In this document: positions 7,060 through 14,171 of the stretch, piece after piece
Numbering within the stretch: position 1 is the first letter of the stretch
Layout of the letters: every line of letters begins with the position of its first letter
NCBI GenBank assembly: GCA_003661825.1
Contig: QMWW01000009.1
Location: forward strand, 1-17,114
Reading direction: 5' to 3'
Source: Thermoprotei archaeon
GTDB taxonomy: Archaea; Thermoproteota; Thermoprotei_A; Sulfolobales; Desulfurococcaceae
DNA length: 17,114 nt
The notes under the pieces: model-generated
Seen by the model: the letters and a program-made list of their open reading frames with translations, nothing else
What the model was told of the DNA's origin: nothing
Databases searched by the model: none
Program-made: the position numbers and the translations under genes

Positions 7060-8043
7060 GTGAAGTACTTGGTAGTTACGCATACCGATATAGACGGAGT
7101 TGCTGCAGCAGCGCTCTACTCCTACCTAGTAGGTGCTAAGCCAGTTAAGGTACTGTATACTGAGCCATACCTATTAGATAGAGCTCTCAGAAAACTACGG
7201 AGCATAACAGGTCTACACCGAATAGTATTCACCGATCTCGGCTTGAACAACAACGTCGTTGAGGCAGTAGCTGAAACAGTAGCTCTCCTCACAAGCAAAG
7301 GGATTAGCGTTGAGTGGTACGACCACCATATATGGAACGATGACTGGATCGCCAAGCTGAAAAAGAGCGGTTCAAGGATATACATTGATAGAACTACATG
7401 TGCTACCGGCGTCGTAGCACTATATGCGCCAAAGGAGAGAGAAGAGGTAAACCAAGAATTCATAGAAGAGCTTGTAAGAGGAGTATGTAGCGGTGACTTG
7501 TTTAGGTTTGATCACTGGAAAGGACCCTGGTACATAAGAGTTGTGAGAAGACACGATGAGAGCTCTTGGAGAAACTTCGTGTTCGAGAAACTATCGAGCG
7601 GTACAGCTTGGTGCCGCGAATTCGCAGAAAGAGTCGTTGAGCGCTTTGAAAAAGAGTTAGCAGGGTATCGATCGGTTGATGAATACATATCTATAAGAGA
7701 AGCCGATGGGCTAAAGCTAGCGGTAGTCTTGCAGCACGATACGGTTGAGAACAGCTTCCTAGCTTCATATATTATGGCTAGGTACGGAGTAGACGTAGTT
7801 GCTATTACATCGCTTGATGGCAAGATAAGCTTGCGTAGCAAGAAGTACAATGTGAGAGAACTAGCAGTAGCTCTCGGCGGCGGAGGCCACGCAAGAGCTT
7901 CAGGTGCCAAAGTACACATACCTCTATCTACTAGGCTTAAACAAGTGATTAACAAGAGAGCTGTTGTAGAATATATTGCAAAGGTGATACTGGATAAAGC
8001 CGATCTCATAACGGAGGTGGAGAGAACGACTAGATCGCATTAG
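7060..8043 (+). CDS. DHH/DHHA1 family phosphoesterase
   Basis: A metal-dependent phosphoesterase of the DHH superfamily; archaeal relatives include RecJ-like nucleases, NrnA-type nanoRNases and cyclic dinucleotide phosphodiesterases. All catalytic blocks are present: HTDIDGVAAAA with D10 and D12, FTDLG with D59, WYDHH with D88-H89-H90, and a later acidic D146 in CSGDLF. The C-terminal DHHA1 domain has ISLRSKKYNV and GGGGHARASGA (273-283), the substrate-binding loop. Length 327 matches the compact NrnA/oligophosphoesterase form, with no extra RecJ OB or GINS-binding domains. The start is GTG at 7060; GGTG lies about 10 bases before it. The gene stands alone on the plus strand and ends 5 bases before the convergent DUF429 gene. 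The short-oligonucleotide substrate is inferred from size, not shown. Confidence 0.9.
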   Translation: MKYLVVTHTDIDGVAAAALYSYLVGAKPVKVLYTEPYLLDRALRKLRSITGLHRIVFTDLGLNNNVVEAVAETVALLTSKGISVEWYDHHIWNDDWIAKLKKSGSRIYIDRTTCATGVVALYAPKEREEVNQEFIEELVRGVCSGDLFRFDHWKGPWYIRVVRRHDESSWRNFVFEKLSSGTAWCREFAERVVERFEKELAGYRSVDEYISIREADGLKLAVVLQHDTVENSFLASYIMARYGVDVVAITSLDGKISLRSKKYNVRELAVALGGGGHARASGAKVHIPLSTRLKQVINKRAVVEYIAKVILDKADLITEVERTTRSH

Positions 8044-8048
8044 GACTG

Positions 8049-8585
8049 CTACACACATATGCGTGGCAGCAGGTATATTACACCATCGCTCGCTTCTATC
8101 TTTAGAGCCCTATCCTCGGAGTAGTACCTAGCTACGAGGGCGGCAACTATAGCGTCATATTCGTCTCTACTCAGCGAGTAACCGACCTTTATGCCGTGTG
8201 CATTTAAGAGCTCATCATAGTCTCTACAACCACTTGATTTAAGAGCGCTTCTCGGATGGGTCTCTACTACTAGTAGGCCTTGCTCTTCGAATAGGCTCTT
8301 AAGCTTAAGAGCTCTATCTACAAGCATTCTCATACTACGCCATCCAGGCGGTAATACTGGAAACCCTCTTCTCTTCATAACGAGGTCTACTTCTCGAAAC
8401 CCCTCTGCATGAGAGAGGGGGGAATCTATGGCTACGATACGGGGTTTGTAGCTTGTGACTGTATCCAGTATCTCCTGATCGTACTTCACTCTACCGATAA
8501 AAAGTAGGGTGTTATCATCGATTACAGCGAGGCCCGTATACCTCCTTGTGGAGGCGGAGAGATCTAGACCAGCTACTTTTACCAT
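8049..8585 (-). CDS. DUF429 family protein, RNase H-like fold
   Basis: DUF429 proteins (COG2410 type) are predicted nucleases of the RNase H/Holliday-resolvase fold without a settled function. The acidic residues that would bind metal are visible: D8 in GLDLS, D54 in IDSPLS, E108 in VVETHP and D144 in DEYDAIVAA. The family blocks FREVDLVMKRRG and LPPGWRSMRMLVDRA lie between them. Length, 178 residues, is at the compact end for the family. ATG at 8585 overlaps the last 7 nt of the geranylgeranyl reductase gene, so it is translationally coupled to a lipid enzyme; I see no functional link. It converges on the DHH gene with a 5-base gap. Confidence 0.85.
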   Translation of the reverse strand: MVKVAGLDLSASTRRYTGLAVIDDNTLLFIGRVKYDQEILDTVTSYKPRIVAIDSPLSHAEGFREVDLVMKRRGFPVLPPGWRSMRMLVDRALKLKSLFEEQGLLVVETHPRSALKSSGCRDYDELLNAHGIKVGYSLSRDEYDAIVAALVARYYSEDRALKIEASDGVIYLLPRICV

Positions 8586-9961
8586 TTAACTCTCTCTCCA
8601 GGGTTATAGCCTATTATGCTTCTATACTCATCGTATAGTCTCTCTACTCTGTTCATCCATTCGCGTAGTTTACCGGGTTTATCTGGATACTCTTCTCTGT
8701 GTAGCGCAATAGCTCTATCCATGTACTTCTTCACAGTTCTCAACTGATTTAGGAGCGAGGGTTTACCTAGAAGCCTTATTAGCCTAGATATACTCGATAC
8801 CACAGCCTCTGCTAAGCTGGCTTTTTGGCCCAGCTCGTATACCTCTCTTCCACTCACTATCCTGTTCCTTATTATCCACTCGAAATCCCTACTAGCTAGC
8901 TTCTGCAAGAACATCCTGAGCACGTCTAGTCCAGCCTGCTTAGCTCCATAGGCAAGCATGTACCTCTTGTTAATCTCCCATAGGCTTTCCTCGTCTACAC
9001 GCTCTTCTTCTTCGAGAGCTCTAGATATCTCTATTGAAGCTATATGCGAAGCTAGGAGGGAAGAACCTATGCCACCTCCATGTATAGGGTTGACTGTATA
9101 AGCAGCATCACCTATCACCACTACGTTCCTCCATACGAGAGAAGGTAGAGGCCTTCTAGTAGGTACTAGTCCTCCTCCTCGGTGCTGTACTTTTCCTTTG
9201 AAGCGGTGGCGTATGTATTTCTCGTAGTTGTGGCGTGGATTGTACCTATTGCTCCATATAACGCCTAGCCCTATGTTAGCTATCTCTCCACTACTGTTTT
9301 TAGGAAATAGCCACCAGTACCCTCCAGGAGCTATATCTGCATCTAAGTATATTACAGCATACTCTATATCGCGTTCAAGCGGTTCATCGAGCTCTACTAC
9401 TTCACGGTACGCTATGTTGAAGTCAGTGGTGTAAGGTTTCTCCGATATAGGCCACTGTGGAGGCAGCTTTGTACGTAGTGCAGGCTTAGCTCCGCTAGCA
9501 TCAATAAATACGGATGCTCTAAGCTCTACGGGCTTCAGGCTACCCGCTTCCCTGGCTTCAACCGCGGCGGCTAAGCTATCCTTAACATTAACTCTAACAG
9601 CTGTGTGTTTCTCGTATAGCTCTACACCAGCATCTAGAGCTCGTTTAAGCATCCACTGACCCATAGCTACTCTATTAACGCTAATCCCTTTCCCTGGCAC
9701 TATTATTGAGTGCTCTTCGCTAGGACTGTAGATCTTGACTCCTTCGTAGTAGTGGTCTATAACGTTACTCGGCGGCTCCCACCCAAGTTCCTCGAAGTGG
9801 TGAAGCCCTATAGCGTCTCCACAGGCTTTCTCTCCTACCAGTTCTCGAGGTTTACTCTCAACTAGAGCTACTTTAAAGCCTTGTTTTGATAGCTCGTAAG
9901 CAGTGTTTAGACCAGCTACCCCTGCTCCAATAACTACTACGTCATATCTACGCGTACTCAA
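8579..9961 (-). CDS. Geranylgeranyl reductase (digeranylgeranylglycerophospholipid reductase)
   Basis: An FAD enzyme that saturates the isoprenoid chains of archaeal ether lipids at the membrane surface. The N-terminal dinucleotide fold has GAGVAG (12-17) and E35 after the second strand. EKACGDAIG (44-52) with C47, PGGYWWLFPK (212-221), GGGLVPTRRPL (262-272) and GDAAYTVNPIHGGGIGSS (284-301) follow the same order and wording I recall for the Sulfolobus acidocaldarius enzyme, as does YGAKQAGLDV plus FLQKL in the C-terminal helical part. Length 460 is typical. Start is TTG at 9961; GGTG lies about 10 bases upstream and a GGGTTTAAGCC element (about 9979-9989) would give a very short leader. It lies 82 bases after AMP phosphorylase on the same strand and overlaps the DUF429 gene. 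A second, more distant homologue lies at 14571. Confidence 0.93.
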   Translation of the reverse strand: MSTRRYDVVVIGAGVAGLNTAYELSKQGFKVALVESKPRELVGEKACGDAIGLHHFEELGWEPPSNVIDHYYEGVKIYSPSEEHSIIVPGKGISVNRVAMGQWMLKRALDAGVELYEKHTAVRVNVKDSLAAAVEAREAGSLKPVELRASVFIDASGAKPALRTKLPPQWPISEKPYTTDFNIAYREVVELDEPLERDIEYAVIYLDADIAPGGYWWLFPKNSSGEIANIGLGVIWSNRYNPRHNYEKYIRHRFKGKVQHRGGGLVPTRRPLPSLVWRNVVVIGDAAYTVNPIHGGGIGSSLLASHIASIEISRALEEEERVDEESLWEINKRYMLAYGAKQAGLDVLRMFLQKLASRDFEWIIRNRIVSGREVYELGQKASLAEAVVSSISRLIRLLGKPSLLNQLRTVKKYMDRAIALHREEYPDKPGKLREWMNRVERLYDEYRSIIGYNPGERVKW

Positions 9962-9999
9962 CGCTACTACACCAGCCGGCTTAAACCCTATTTTGGAGA

Positions 10000-10019
10000 T
10001 AATAGTGGGTTAACTATTA
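10000..10019. repeat. Inverted repeat TAATAGT-GGGTTA-ACTATTA
   Basis: A perfect 7-bp stem with a 6-base loop in the 82-base gap between the AMP phosphorylase stop and the geranylgeranyl reductase start, just upstream of the presumed reductase TATA element. It is AT-rich and no T-tract follows on the minus strand, so it looks more like an operator or a 3' end structure than a standard terminator. Confidence 0.45.
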
Positions 10020-10043
10020 AGGATTAGTGTCTCCTCTAACTCG

Positions 10044-11576
10044 CTACGGCAGTACTTTGAGAAGCATCCCCTCAACTATAAGCGCTGGATACTTACTGGC
10101 AATATTTAGTGCTTCCTCTAGTCTAGCAGCGCTATCGCTGTATATCGTCATCAGCGGATCCCCCTTATCCACTCTATGACCTACTTTAGCATGAAGTAGT
10201 ACTCCAGCTCCTTTATCGAAGGGAGCTCCAGCTGCTCTAGCTATCATCGTTACAACTACGTTGTCTATATAGGTTACGGCTCCTTCTAGCGGAGACTCTA
10301 TGGTGGTTGTATGCCTGCCGAGCTCTATATCGTCGGGCTTAACCTCGGGGTTACCGCCCTGTGCCTCAACGATCTGCTTGAACTTTTCGTAGGTTTTACC
10401 GCTCGTAAATATCTCCTTCGCTACTTCATACCCTCTACCCGGTGGCACTTTTCCGCTAAGCTCTAGAACTAGTCCAGCTATAAACAGAGCTTTATCTACT
10501 AGGCTTTTACGCCCCTTCCTCTTGATCATGGTCTCTAGAGCTTCTCTCGCTTCTAGCGCTGGCCCAGCCGTAGCTCCAATAGGCTGGCCACCAAATGTTA
10601 CAGCTACTTTTACCCTCATGCCGAGCCTAGCGGCCTGCCTGATGAATAGGCCGGCTAGCTGATCCGCTTCTTCCATGCTCTTCACCTTAGCTTTTCTACC
10701 AACGGGTATGTCTATGACGAGGTTATCTACACCCATAGCTACTTTCTTCGCTAAGATGCTAGCCACCATTTGATGCCATGGATCTATTCCAAGCCTTCTC
10801 TCTATGTTAACGAATATGTCGTCGGCTGGTGCTAAGTTCAGCCTACCTCCCCAAGCTAGCGTTGCCCTCGCTTTTTTAGCTATCTCTTTAAGCTCCTCGG
10901 CTGTGAAGTCTACGCGTGCTAGGACTTCCATTATATCGGCTGTACCAGCTGGGCTAGTTATAGCCCTACTACTAGTTTTAGGTATTAGGAGACCTGCTGC
11001 AGATATCGTAGGTACGGCTAGAAGAGCTACTTTACCGTTACCAGGTACTCCCCCGATGCTGTGTTCATCGTATATAGTTTCCTCAAAGTCTATTTTACTA
11101 CCAGTATCAACCATTGCTTTTATTAGGCTGTAGAGCTCGTCTTCGCTTAGCTCGTAGAACAGCTGGCTTACGAGGAAAGAAGCTATTTCTGCTTCACCAA
11201 AGGCTCCGCTAACGACATCTCTTATAATACCGTACATTTCTTCCTGTGTAAGCCTTTCTCCTCTCATTCTCTTACGAAGAGCGAGTAACCCAGATATTAG
11301 TGGAAGAGGCCTAATACCTACCTCGTCGCCTCCAGAGATCTTTAGGTTAAAGGCTATATCGCGTGAAATAGCTATTCTGCCAGGCGGGACTAAAGTCTTA
11401 GAAGTAGCTACTACTGCCGCAACGCTACGATCTCCACGCATCAGCTTAACTCTATGGTTAGGCCCTAAACCCAGCTCTTGCGCATCTTTCTCGTTCATTA
11501 CAACAAAGTTTCTACCAATGTCAATGTCTATGACTTCAGCTACAAAACGCCTAGTCTTGAGATACTCCTCCGCCAA
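10044..11576 (-). CDS. AMP phosphorylase (AMPpase)
   Basis: Phosphorolyses AMP (also CMP, UMP in studied archaea) to the free base and ribose 1,5-bisphosphate, feeding archaeal nucleotide salvage with ribose-1,5-bisphosphate isomerase and type III RuBisCO; neither partner is in this window. The first about 85 residues are the extra N-terminal domain that separates AMPpase from thymidine phosphorylase. The phosphate/nucleotide region is complete: H172-SIGGVPGNGK, then K200-TSSRAITSPAGTAD-IMEVL, the AMPpase signature. Length 510 is normal (about 500). TTG at 11576 is the only plausible start, since the next Met is residue 28. Transcription probably begins downstream of the terminator-like hairpin at 11641-11670, whose T-rich flank may double as the TATA element. 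No odd composition. Confidence 0.95.
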   Translation of the reverse strand: MAEEYLKTRRFVAEVIDIDIGRNFVVMNEKDAQELGLGPNHRVKLMRGDRSVAAVVATSKTLVPPGRIAISRDIAFNLKISGGDEVGIRPLPLISGLLALRKRMRGERLTQEEMYGIIRDVVSGAFGEAEIASFLVSQLFYELSEDELYSLIKAMVDTGSKIDFEETIYDEHSIGGVPGNGKVALLAVPTISAAGLLIPKTSSRAITSPAGTADIMEVLARVDFTAEELKEIAKKARATLAWGGRLNLAPADDIFVNIERRLGIDPWHQMVASILAKKVAMGVDNLVIDIPVGRKAKVKSMEEADQLAGLFIRQAARLGMRVKVAVTFGGQPIGATAGPALEAREALETMIKRKGRKSLVDKALFIAGLVLELSGKVPPGRGYEVAKEIFTSGKTYEKFKQIVEAQGGNPEVKPDDIELGRHTTTIESPLEGAVTYIDNVVVTMIARAAGAPFDKGAGVLLHAKVGHRVDKGDPLMTIYSDSAARLEEALNIASKYPALIVEGMLLKVLP

Positions 11577-11640
11577 TCTCTAGGCATCCCCGCTAGGAGA
11601 TCTCTGTCTAGAGAGAGCACTAAGTACTTCGTTTTCGTAG

Positions 11641-11670
11641 AATAAAAAGGTTTCCCACTACGCTGGGAAA
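11641..11670 (-). terminator. Intrinsic terminator-like hairpin with T-tract
   Basis: On the minus strand TTTCCCA-GCGTAG-TGGGAAA forms a perfect 7-bp stem with a 6-base loop, followed by CCTTTTTATT. It lies 5 bases after the stop codon of the 185-aa gene and about 65 bases before AMP phosphorylase, so it most likely ends the upstream transcript. The T-rich flank could also be the TATA element of the next gene. Confidence 0.6.
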
Positions 11671-11675
11671 GCAGG

Positions 11676-12233
11676 CTAGGTTATGTGCTCGAGAATAGCG
11701 TTGACGAGCTCGCTTCTACTGCTATATCTAGTCGGGTTAACGTAGTATGCTCTAATACCCCGTATCGCTGATGCATGGGTGTATACTTTCTTGTCTCCTG
11801 TAATGAAGTATACTGTAGTGCTACGACGAGCTAGGTCTTCGAGGATACGCGAGGTATCAATATTGCTCTCGACCGATTCGTAGATCATGTTGTTACTAGC
11901 TACTTTCCCCCGTCCAGGTTCAACGAGCTTGTAGACCAATAGGTCGGGGTGCTTACTAGCTATTTCTTTTGCAATACCCTCATCTATGTCTCTATCAACT
12001 ACAAGTACCTTATCTGTCCTTCTCTTCTTAGAGATAGGGGCTTCAACGGGCTCAATAGGTAGTGAGACCATTAGGTCTCTAAGGCTTTGAGCTTCTTCTT
12101 CGGTAAGCTTAGCTATCAGCTCCGCCTTGTAAATCTCGCCTCCACCGGACTCAGCAATAGCCTTAACGGCTTCGCCGAAGTCCTCATAAACCCCTACTAC
12201 GCGGTTGCTCTTTACGAGAATATATAATGTCAA
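11676..12233 (-). CDS. Unknown protein with PIN/Mut7-C-like C-terminal pattern
   Basis: I do not recognise a named family. The 185-residue protein has a short N-terminal module (1-35, LYILVKSNRVVGVYEDFGEAVKAI) that reads like a small alpha/beta domain, a helix (43-60), a basic linker KKRRTDK, and a C-terminal alpha/beta domain from about residue 74. That domain contains VLVVDRDIDEGIAKEIA, SRILEDLARRSTTVYFITGDKKVYTHA and IRAYYVNPTRYSS. The order of an early acidic strand end (D79, D81) and F-I-T-G-D-K-K (D146) recalls PIN-like nucleases, where spaced acids bind metal, but this is a pattern match only. TTG at 12233 is the start with no ribosome site; TCATAAATG about 22 bases upstream suggests leaderless transcription. 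A terminator-like hairpin follows the stop. Confidence 0.65.
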   Translation of the reverse strand: MTLYILVKSNRVVGVYEDFGEAVKAIAESGGGEIYKAELIAKLTEEEAQSLRDLMVSLPIEPVEAPISKKRRTDKVLVVDRDIDEGIAKEIASKHPDLLVYKLVEPGRGKVASNNMIYESVESNIDTSRILEDLARRSTTVYFITGDKKVYTHASAIRGIRAYYVNPTRYSSRSELVNAILEHIT

Positions 12234-12343
12234 AGAGGGGACACCATTTATGATATGGGTGAACTCTCCTTATTAACAATATACGTTCTGCACAGGAATA
12301 CGCTTATACTCCGGTGAATACAGAGTAAGTACCTGGTGGGTAT
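12234..12343. promoter_or_regulatory. Divergent promoter region, 185-aa gene and 59-aa gene
   Basis: Minus strand: CATATCATAAATGG (about 12247-12260) is placed for a start at or just before the TTG at 12233. Plus strand: GCTTATACT (about 12302-12310) would start transcription near 12332, and CTGGTGGG follows just before the ATG at 12344. No other gene is visible here. Confidence 0.45.
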
Positions 12344-12523
12344 ATGTCTGTATACAGACCGTCTAGGTACCCTAAGAAGAGAGAGCTGATAGAGGAGGCT
12401 CTTAAAGACCTTAATCCATCTATTCGCGAACAAGCGCGGAGAGTACTCGAAGAACTAGATGAATCGACGCTATCTAACAGGGATAGAGTTAGGGATTTCC
12501 TCAAAAAGCGTGGAATACTCTAA
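12344..12523 (+). CDS. Small basic/acidic helical protein, 59 aa
   Basis: A short gene of 59 codons plus TAA, starting ATG at 12344 with GGTGG 5 bases upstream, an archaeal ribosome-binding match. The product is very polar and helix-prone: MSVYRPSRYPKKRELIEEAL, then LNPSIREQARRVLEELDE and a final RDRVRDFLKKRGIL. About half the residues are charged, with no cysteine, no membrane helix and no long low-complexity run, so it could be a small nucleic-acid or protein binding factor. It is divergent from the 185-aa gene and its stop overlaps the phosphohexomutase stop on the other strand by 4 bases (12520-12523). The good ribosome site, upstream TATA-like element and coherent amphipathic helices support a real gene; two longer opposite-strand frames here lack these. 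Function unknown. Confidence 0.65.
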   Translation: MSVYRPSRYPKKRELIEEALKDLNPSIREQARRVLEELDESTLSNRDRVRDFLKKRGIL

Positions 12524-13926
12524 CCAATAGTTCTCTCAACCACTCTTCCGCCGAGAAGCTTTACCTTTTCGTAGAGCACAGACTCAAGCTTATCAACCAT
12601 ATCTCTAAGCCTCTCCTCACGTAGAGCTTCAGCGTATATCCTTATCTTGGGCTCGGTCCCGCTTTTGCGGACTAGCACCCAGGATCTATCCTTGTACTCG
12701 TACCTGTACCCATCGATATCAAGCACCTCTACAGGCTCTCCAAGGACTCCTTTGAGCTCCTCTACAATCGAGGCGTATACTCGATCCCTTATGCTCAGCG
12801 GCTCAATGAGATAGCTTCTACGATCCCATGGATAATCAGGAATCCCCGCTTCTTCGAGGATCTTGGCTATACGTTTTCCTCTAGCCACTATCTCTCTCGT
12901 AAGAATAGCTACTTGCCAAACTCCATCTACCCAAGGCCCCCACCTAGGGTCTATTAGCTTCCAGGGCTCAGCGGCTAAAACTATGCTTTCTAGTCCCAGC
13001 TCCTTTATGCGTTCATGCGTTTTACCCAGAACGTACCTCTCTACAGTTGCTCCTCCAAATCTCTCCACAATATCGTCCACTACGTTCCCAGTATCCACGG
13101 ATACTACTACTCTACCTCTTGCTCCTTCTCTTAGCAGTAGGTAGGCGTAGAAAGCTATTATTCTATCCTGTCTTATAAAGCCGTCAACAGGATCTAGTAC
13201 GGCTAAGCGATCGGCGTCGCCGTCGTGGGCAAATATGGCTGCCGGGTTGACCGCTCTATATAGATCTAGGTACTTCTCTAGAGAGTCTTTACGCGGCTCA
13301 GGAGGTCTGACCGGGAAGAATCCATCCGGATTAGCGTTGATGGTTAGGGGTACGGCTCCCAAAGCCCTCATAACCTTGGGCGTGACATTATATGCAGCAC
13401 CATTGGCTAGATCTACTACTATGTAAGGGGACCAGCTAGGTTTAGGCTTTTCTAAATATTCGATAATGTCTTTGACATAGCTATCAACTACATCGCTCCT
13501 TAGATACAGCTTTCCAACGCTATCCCAGCTAGTAGCTTCGGGTAGTTTAACCACTCTTTCCTCAACAGCTACCTCTAGATCCCTTGTAAACTCGTAGCCT
13601 TCTGGGTCGTAGAGCTTAAATCCATTGTACTCTGGAGGATTATGACTAGCTGTAACAGATACACCTATAGCCTTGTACTTTCTAGCGGCATAACCAGCTA
13701 CAGGTGTAGGAGCCAGCCCTACTACGTAGACGTCTACTCCTCCCGCCATAAGTCCCGAGGAGAAGCTATACGTAAACAAGTGGTTAGTAGTACGCGTATC
13801 ATATACTACGTACGCTGTACTTGAAAGACCTAAAGAAGCTACAGCAAGCCCTATTCTGTACGATGTAAGAGGACTTAGCTCATCAGGATACTTCTTCCTT
13901 ATACCAGCGGTGCCGAAAAGCTTCAA
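12520..13926 (-). CDS. Phosphohexomutase (phosphoglucomutase/phosphomannomutase family)
   Basis: Moves phosphate between C1 and C6 of a hexose phosphate (glucose, mannose or glucosamine), supplying sugar nucleotides for glycans. The four alpha-D-phosphohexomutase domains are in order: GTAGIR (5-10), catalytic serine S94 in TASHNPPEYNG, the metal loop DGDADR (D235, D237, D239), a sugar-loop position reading AEPWKLIDP-x-WGPWVDG instead of the bacterial GExSGH, and the phosphate loop RKSGTEPKIRIYAE near the C-terminus. Length 468 is usual. The start is TTG at 13926, directly before the conserved KLFGTAGIR, with GGTG upstream and AGATATACTT (about 13966-13976) as TATA candidate. The changed sugar loop leaves the substrate open, so ManB, Pgm or GlmM cannot be chosen by eye. 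Confidence 0.92.
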   Translation of the reverse strand: MKLFGTAGIRKKYPDELSPLTSYRIGLAVASLGLSSTAYVVYDTRTTNHLFTYSFSSGLMAGGVDVYVVGLAPTPVAGYAARKYKAIGVSVTASHNPPEYNGFKLYDPEGYEFTRDLEVAVEERVVKLPEATSWDSVGKLYLRSDVVDSYVKDIIEYLEKPKPSWSPYIVVDLANGAAYNVTPKVMRALGAVPLTINANPDGFFPVRPPEPRKDSLEKYLDLYRAVNPAAIFAHDGDADRLAVLDPVDGFIRQDRIIAFYAYLLLREGARGRVVVSVDTGNVVDDIVERFGGATVERYVLGKTHERIKELGLESIVLAAEPWKLIDPRWGPWVDGVWQVAILTREIVARGKRIAKILEEAGIPDYPWDRRSYLIEPLSIRDRVYASIVEELKGVLGEPVEVLDIDGYRYEYKDRSWVLVRKSGTEPKIRIYAEALREERLRDMVDKLESVLYEKVKLLGGRVVERTIG

Positions 13927-14040
13927 GACACCAACACCACATCTGTCTACTAATCTAGTACTTTATCGATAAGTATATCTATGCTGTTACGAAGTAGGGA
14001 AGAAAACCGCTACTCTACCAGCTTTTTATAAACCTTCTGT

Positions 14041-14060
14041 TTCTAAACTATGTTTTAGAA
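14041..14060. repeat. Inverted repeat TTCTAAA-CTATGT-TTTAGAA
   Basis: A perfect 7-bp dyad with a 6-base centre directly after the upstream TATA box, covering the predicted start site of that promoter (near 14055). It may be an operator or the 5' hairpin of the transcript. Confidence 0.45.
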
Positions 14061-14069
14061 CGCTAAACA

Positions 14070-14088
14070 GTATCCCCGGGGGGGATAC
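14070..14088. repeat. Inverted repeat GTATCCCC-GGG-GGGGATAC
   Basis: A perfect 8-bp stem with a 3-base G loop. If the upstream promoter is used, it forms a very stable hairpin in the leader of the SpeD-family gene; as DNA it is a strong dyad about 60 bp from a similar one at 14129-14149. Confidence 0.6.
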
Positions 14089-14128
14089 CCTTTGTATTGG
14101 AAGGAAGATGGGGAGGGGGAAACCTTTA

Positions 14129-14149
14129 AATTCCCCCCGGGGGTGAATT
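14129..14149. repeat. Inverted repeat AATTCCCCCC / GGGGGTGAATT
   Basis: Arms AATTC and GAATT flank C5 and G5 tracts with one bulged T. It begins inside the second TATA candidate and ends a few bases before that promoter's predicted start, so a bound protein would block the promoter. It resembles the dyad at 14070-14088 in its CCCC-GGGG core. Confidence 0.5.
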
Positions 14150-14171
14150 CTTACAAGAGGGGGGAGGGAAT

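Larger units (their letters stand above)
14022..14171 (+). promoter_or_regulatory. Promoter and G/C-tract regulatory region before the SpeD-family gene
   Basis: CTTTTTATAAACC (14022-14033) is a good TATA box; it would give a leader of about 115 bases. A second candidate, CTTTAAATT (14124-14132), would start transcription near 14153 and leave a leader of about 19 bases. The region has G runs of 7, 4, 5, 5, 6 and 3 between 14078 and 14168 and C runs at 14074-14077 and 14133-14138, unlike any other part of the window. GAGGGGGGAGGG (14158-14169) ends just before the ATG and is the ribosome site. Two dyads lie in it (14070-14088 and 14129-14149). Confidence 0.6.

Noticed and set aside
7512..8009. 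165-codon minus-strand frame inside the DHH gene
   Set aside because: Complement of a gene with all DHH and DHHA1 motifs; low-complexity shadow.
12248..12504. Two minus-strand frames of 61 and 66 codons opposite the 59-aa gene
   Set aside because: Neither has a ribosome site or a coherent product; the plus-strand frame has both.
13981..14171. The G/C tracts as a mobile-element end or replication origin
   Set aside because: No target duplication, no ORB-like repeats and no Cdc6/Orc gene nearby; position just before a gene fits regulation better.
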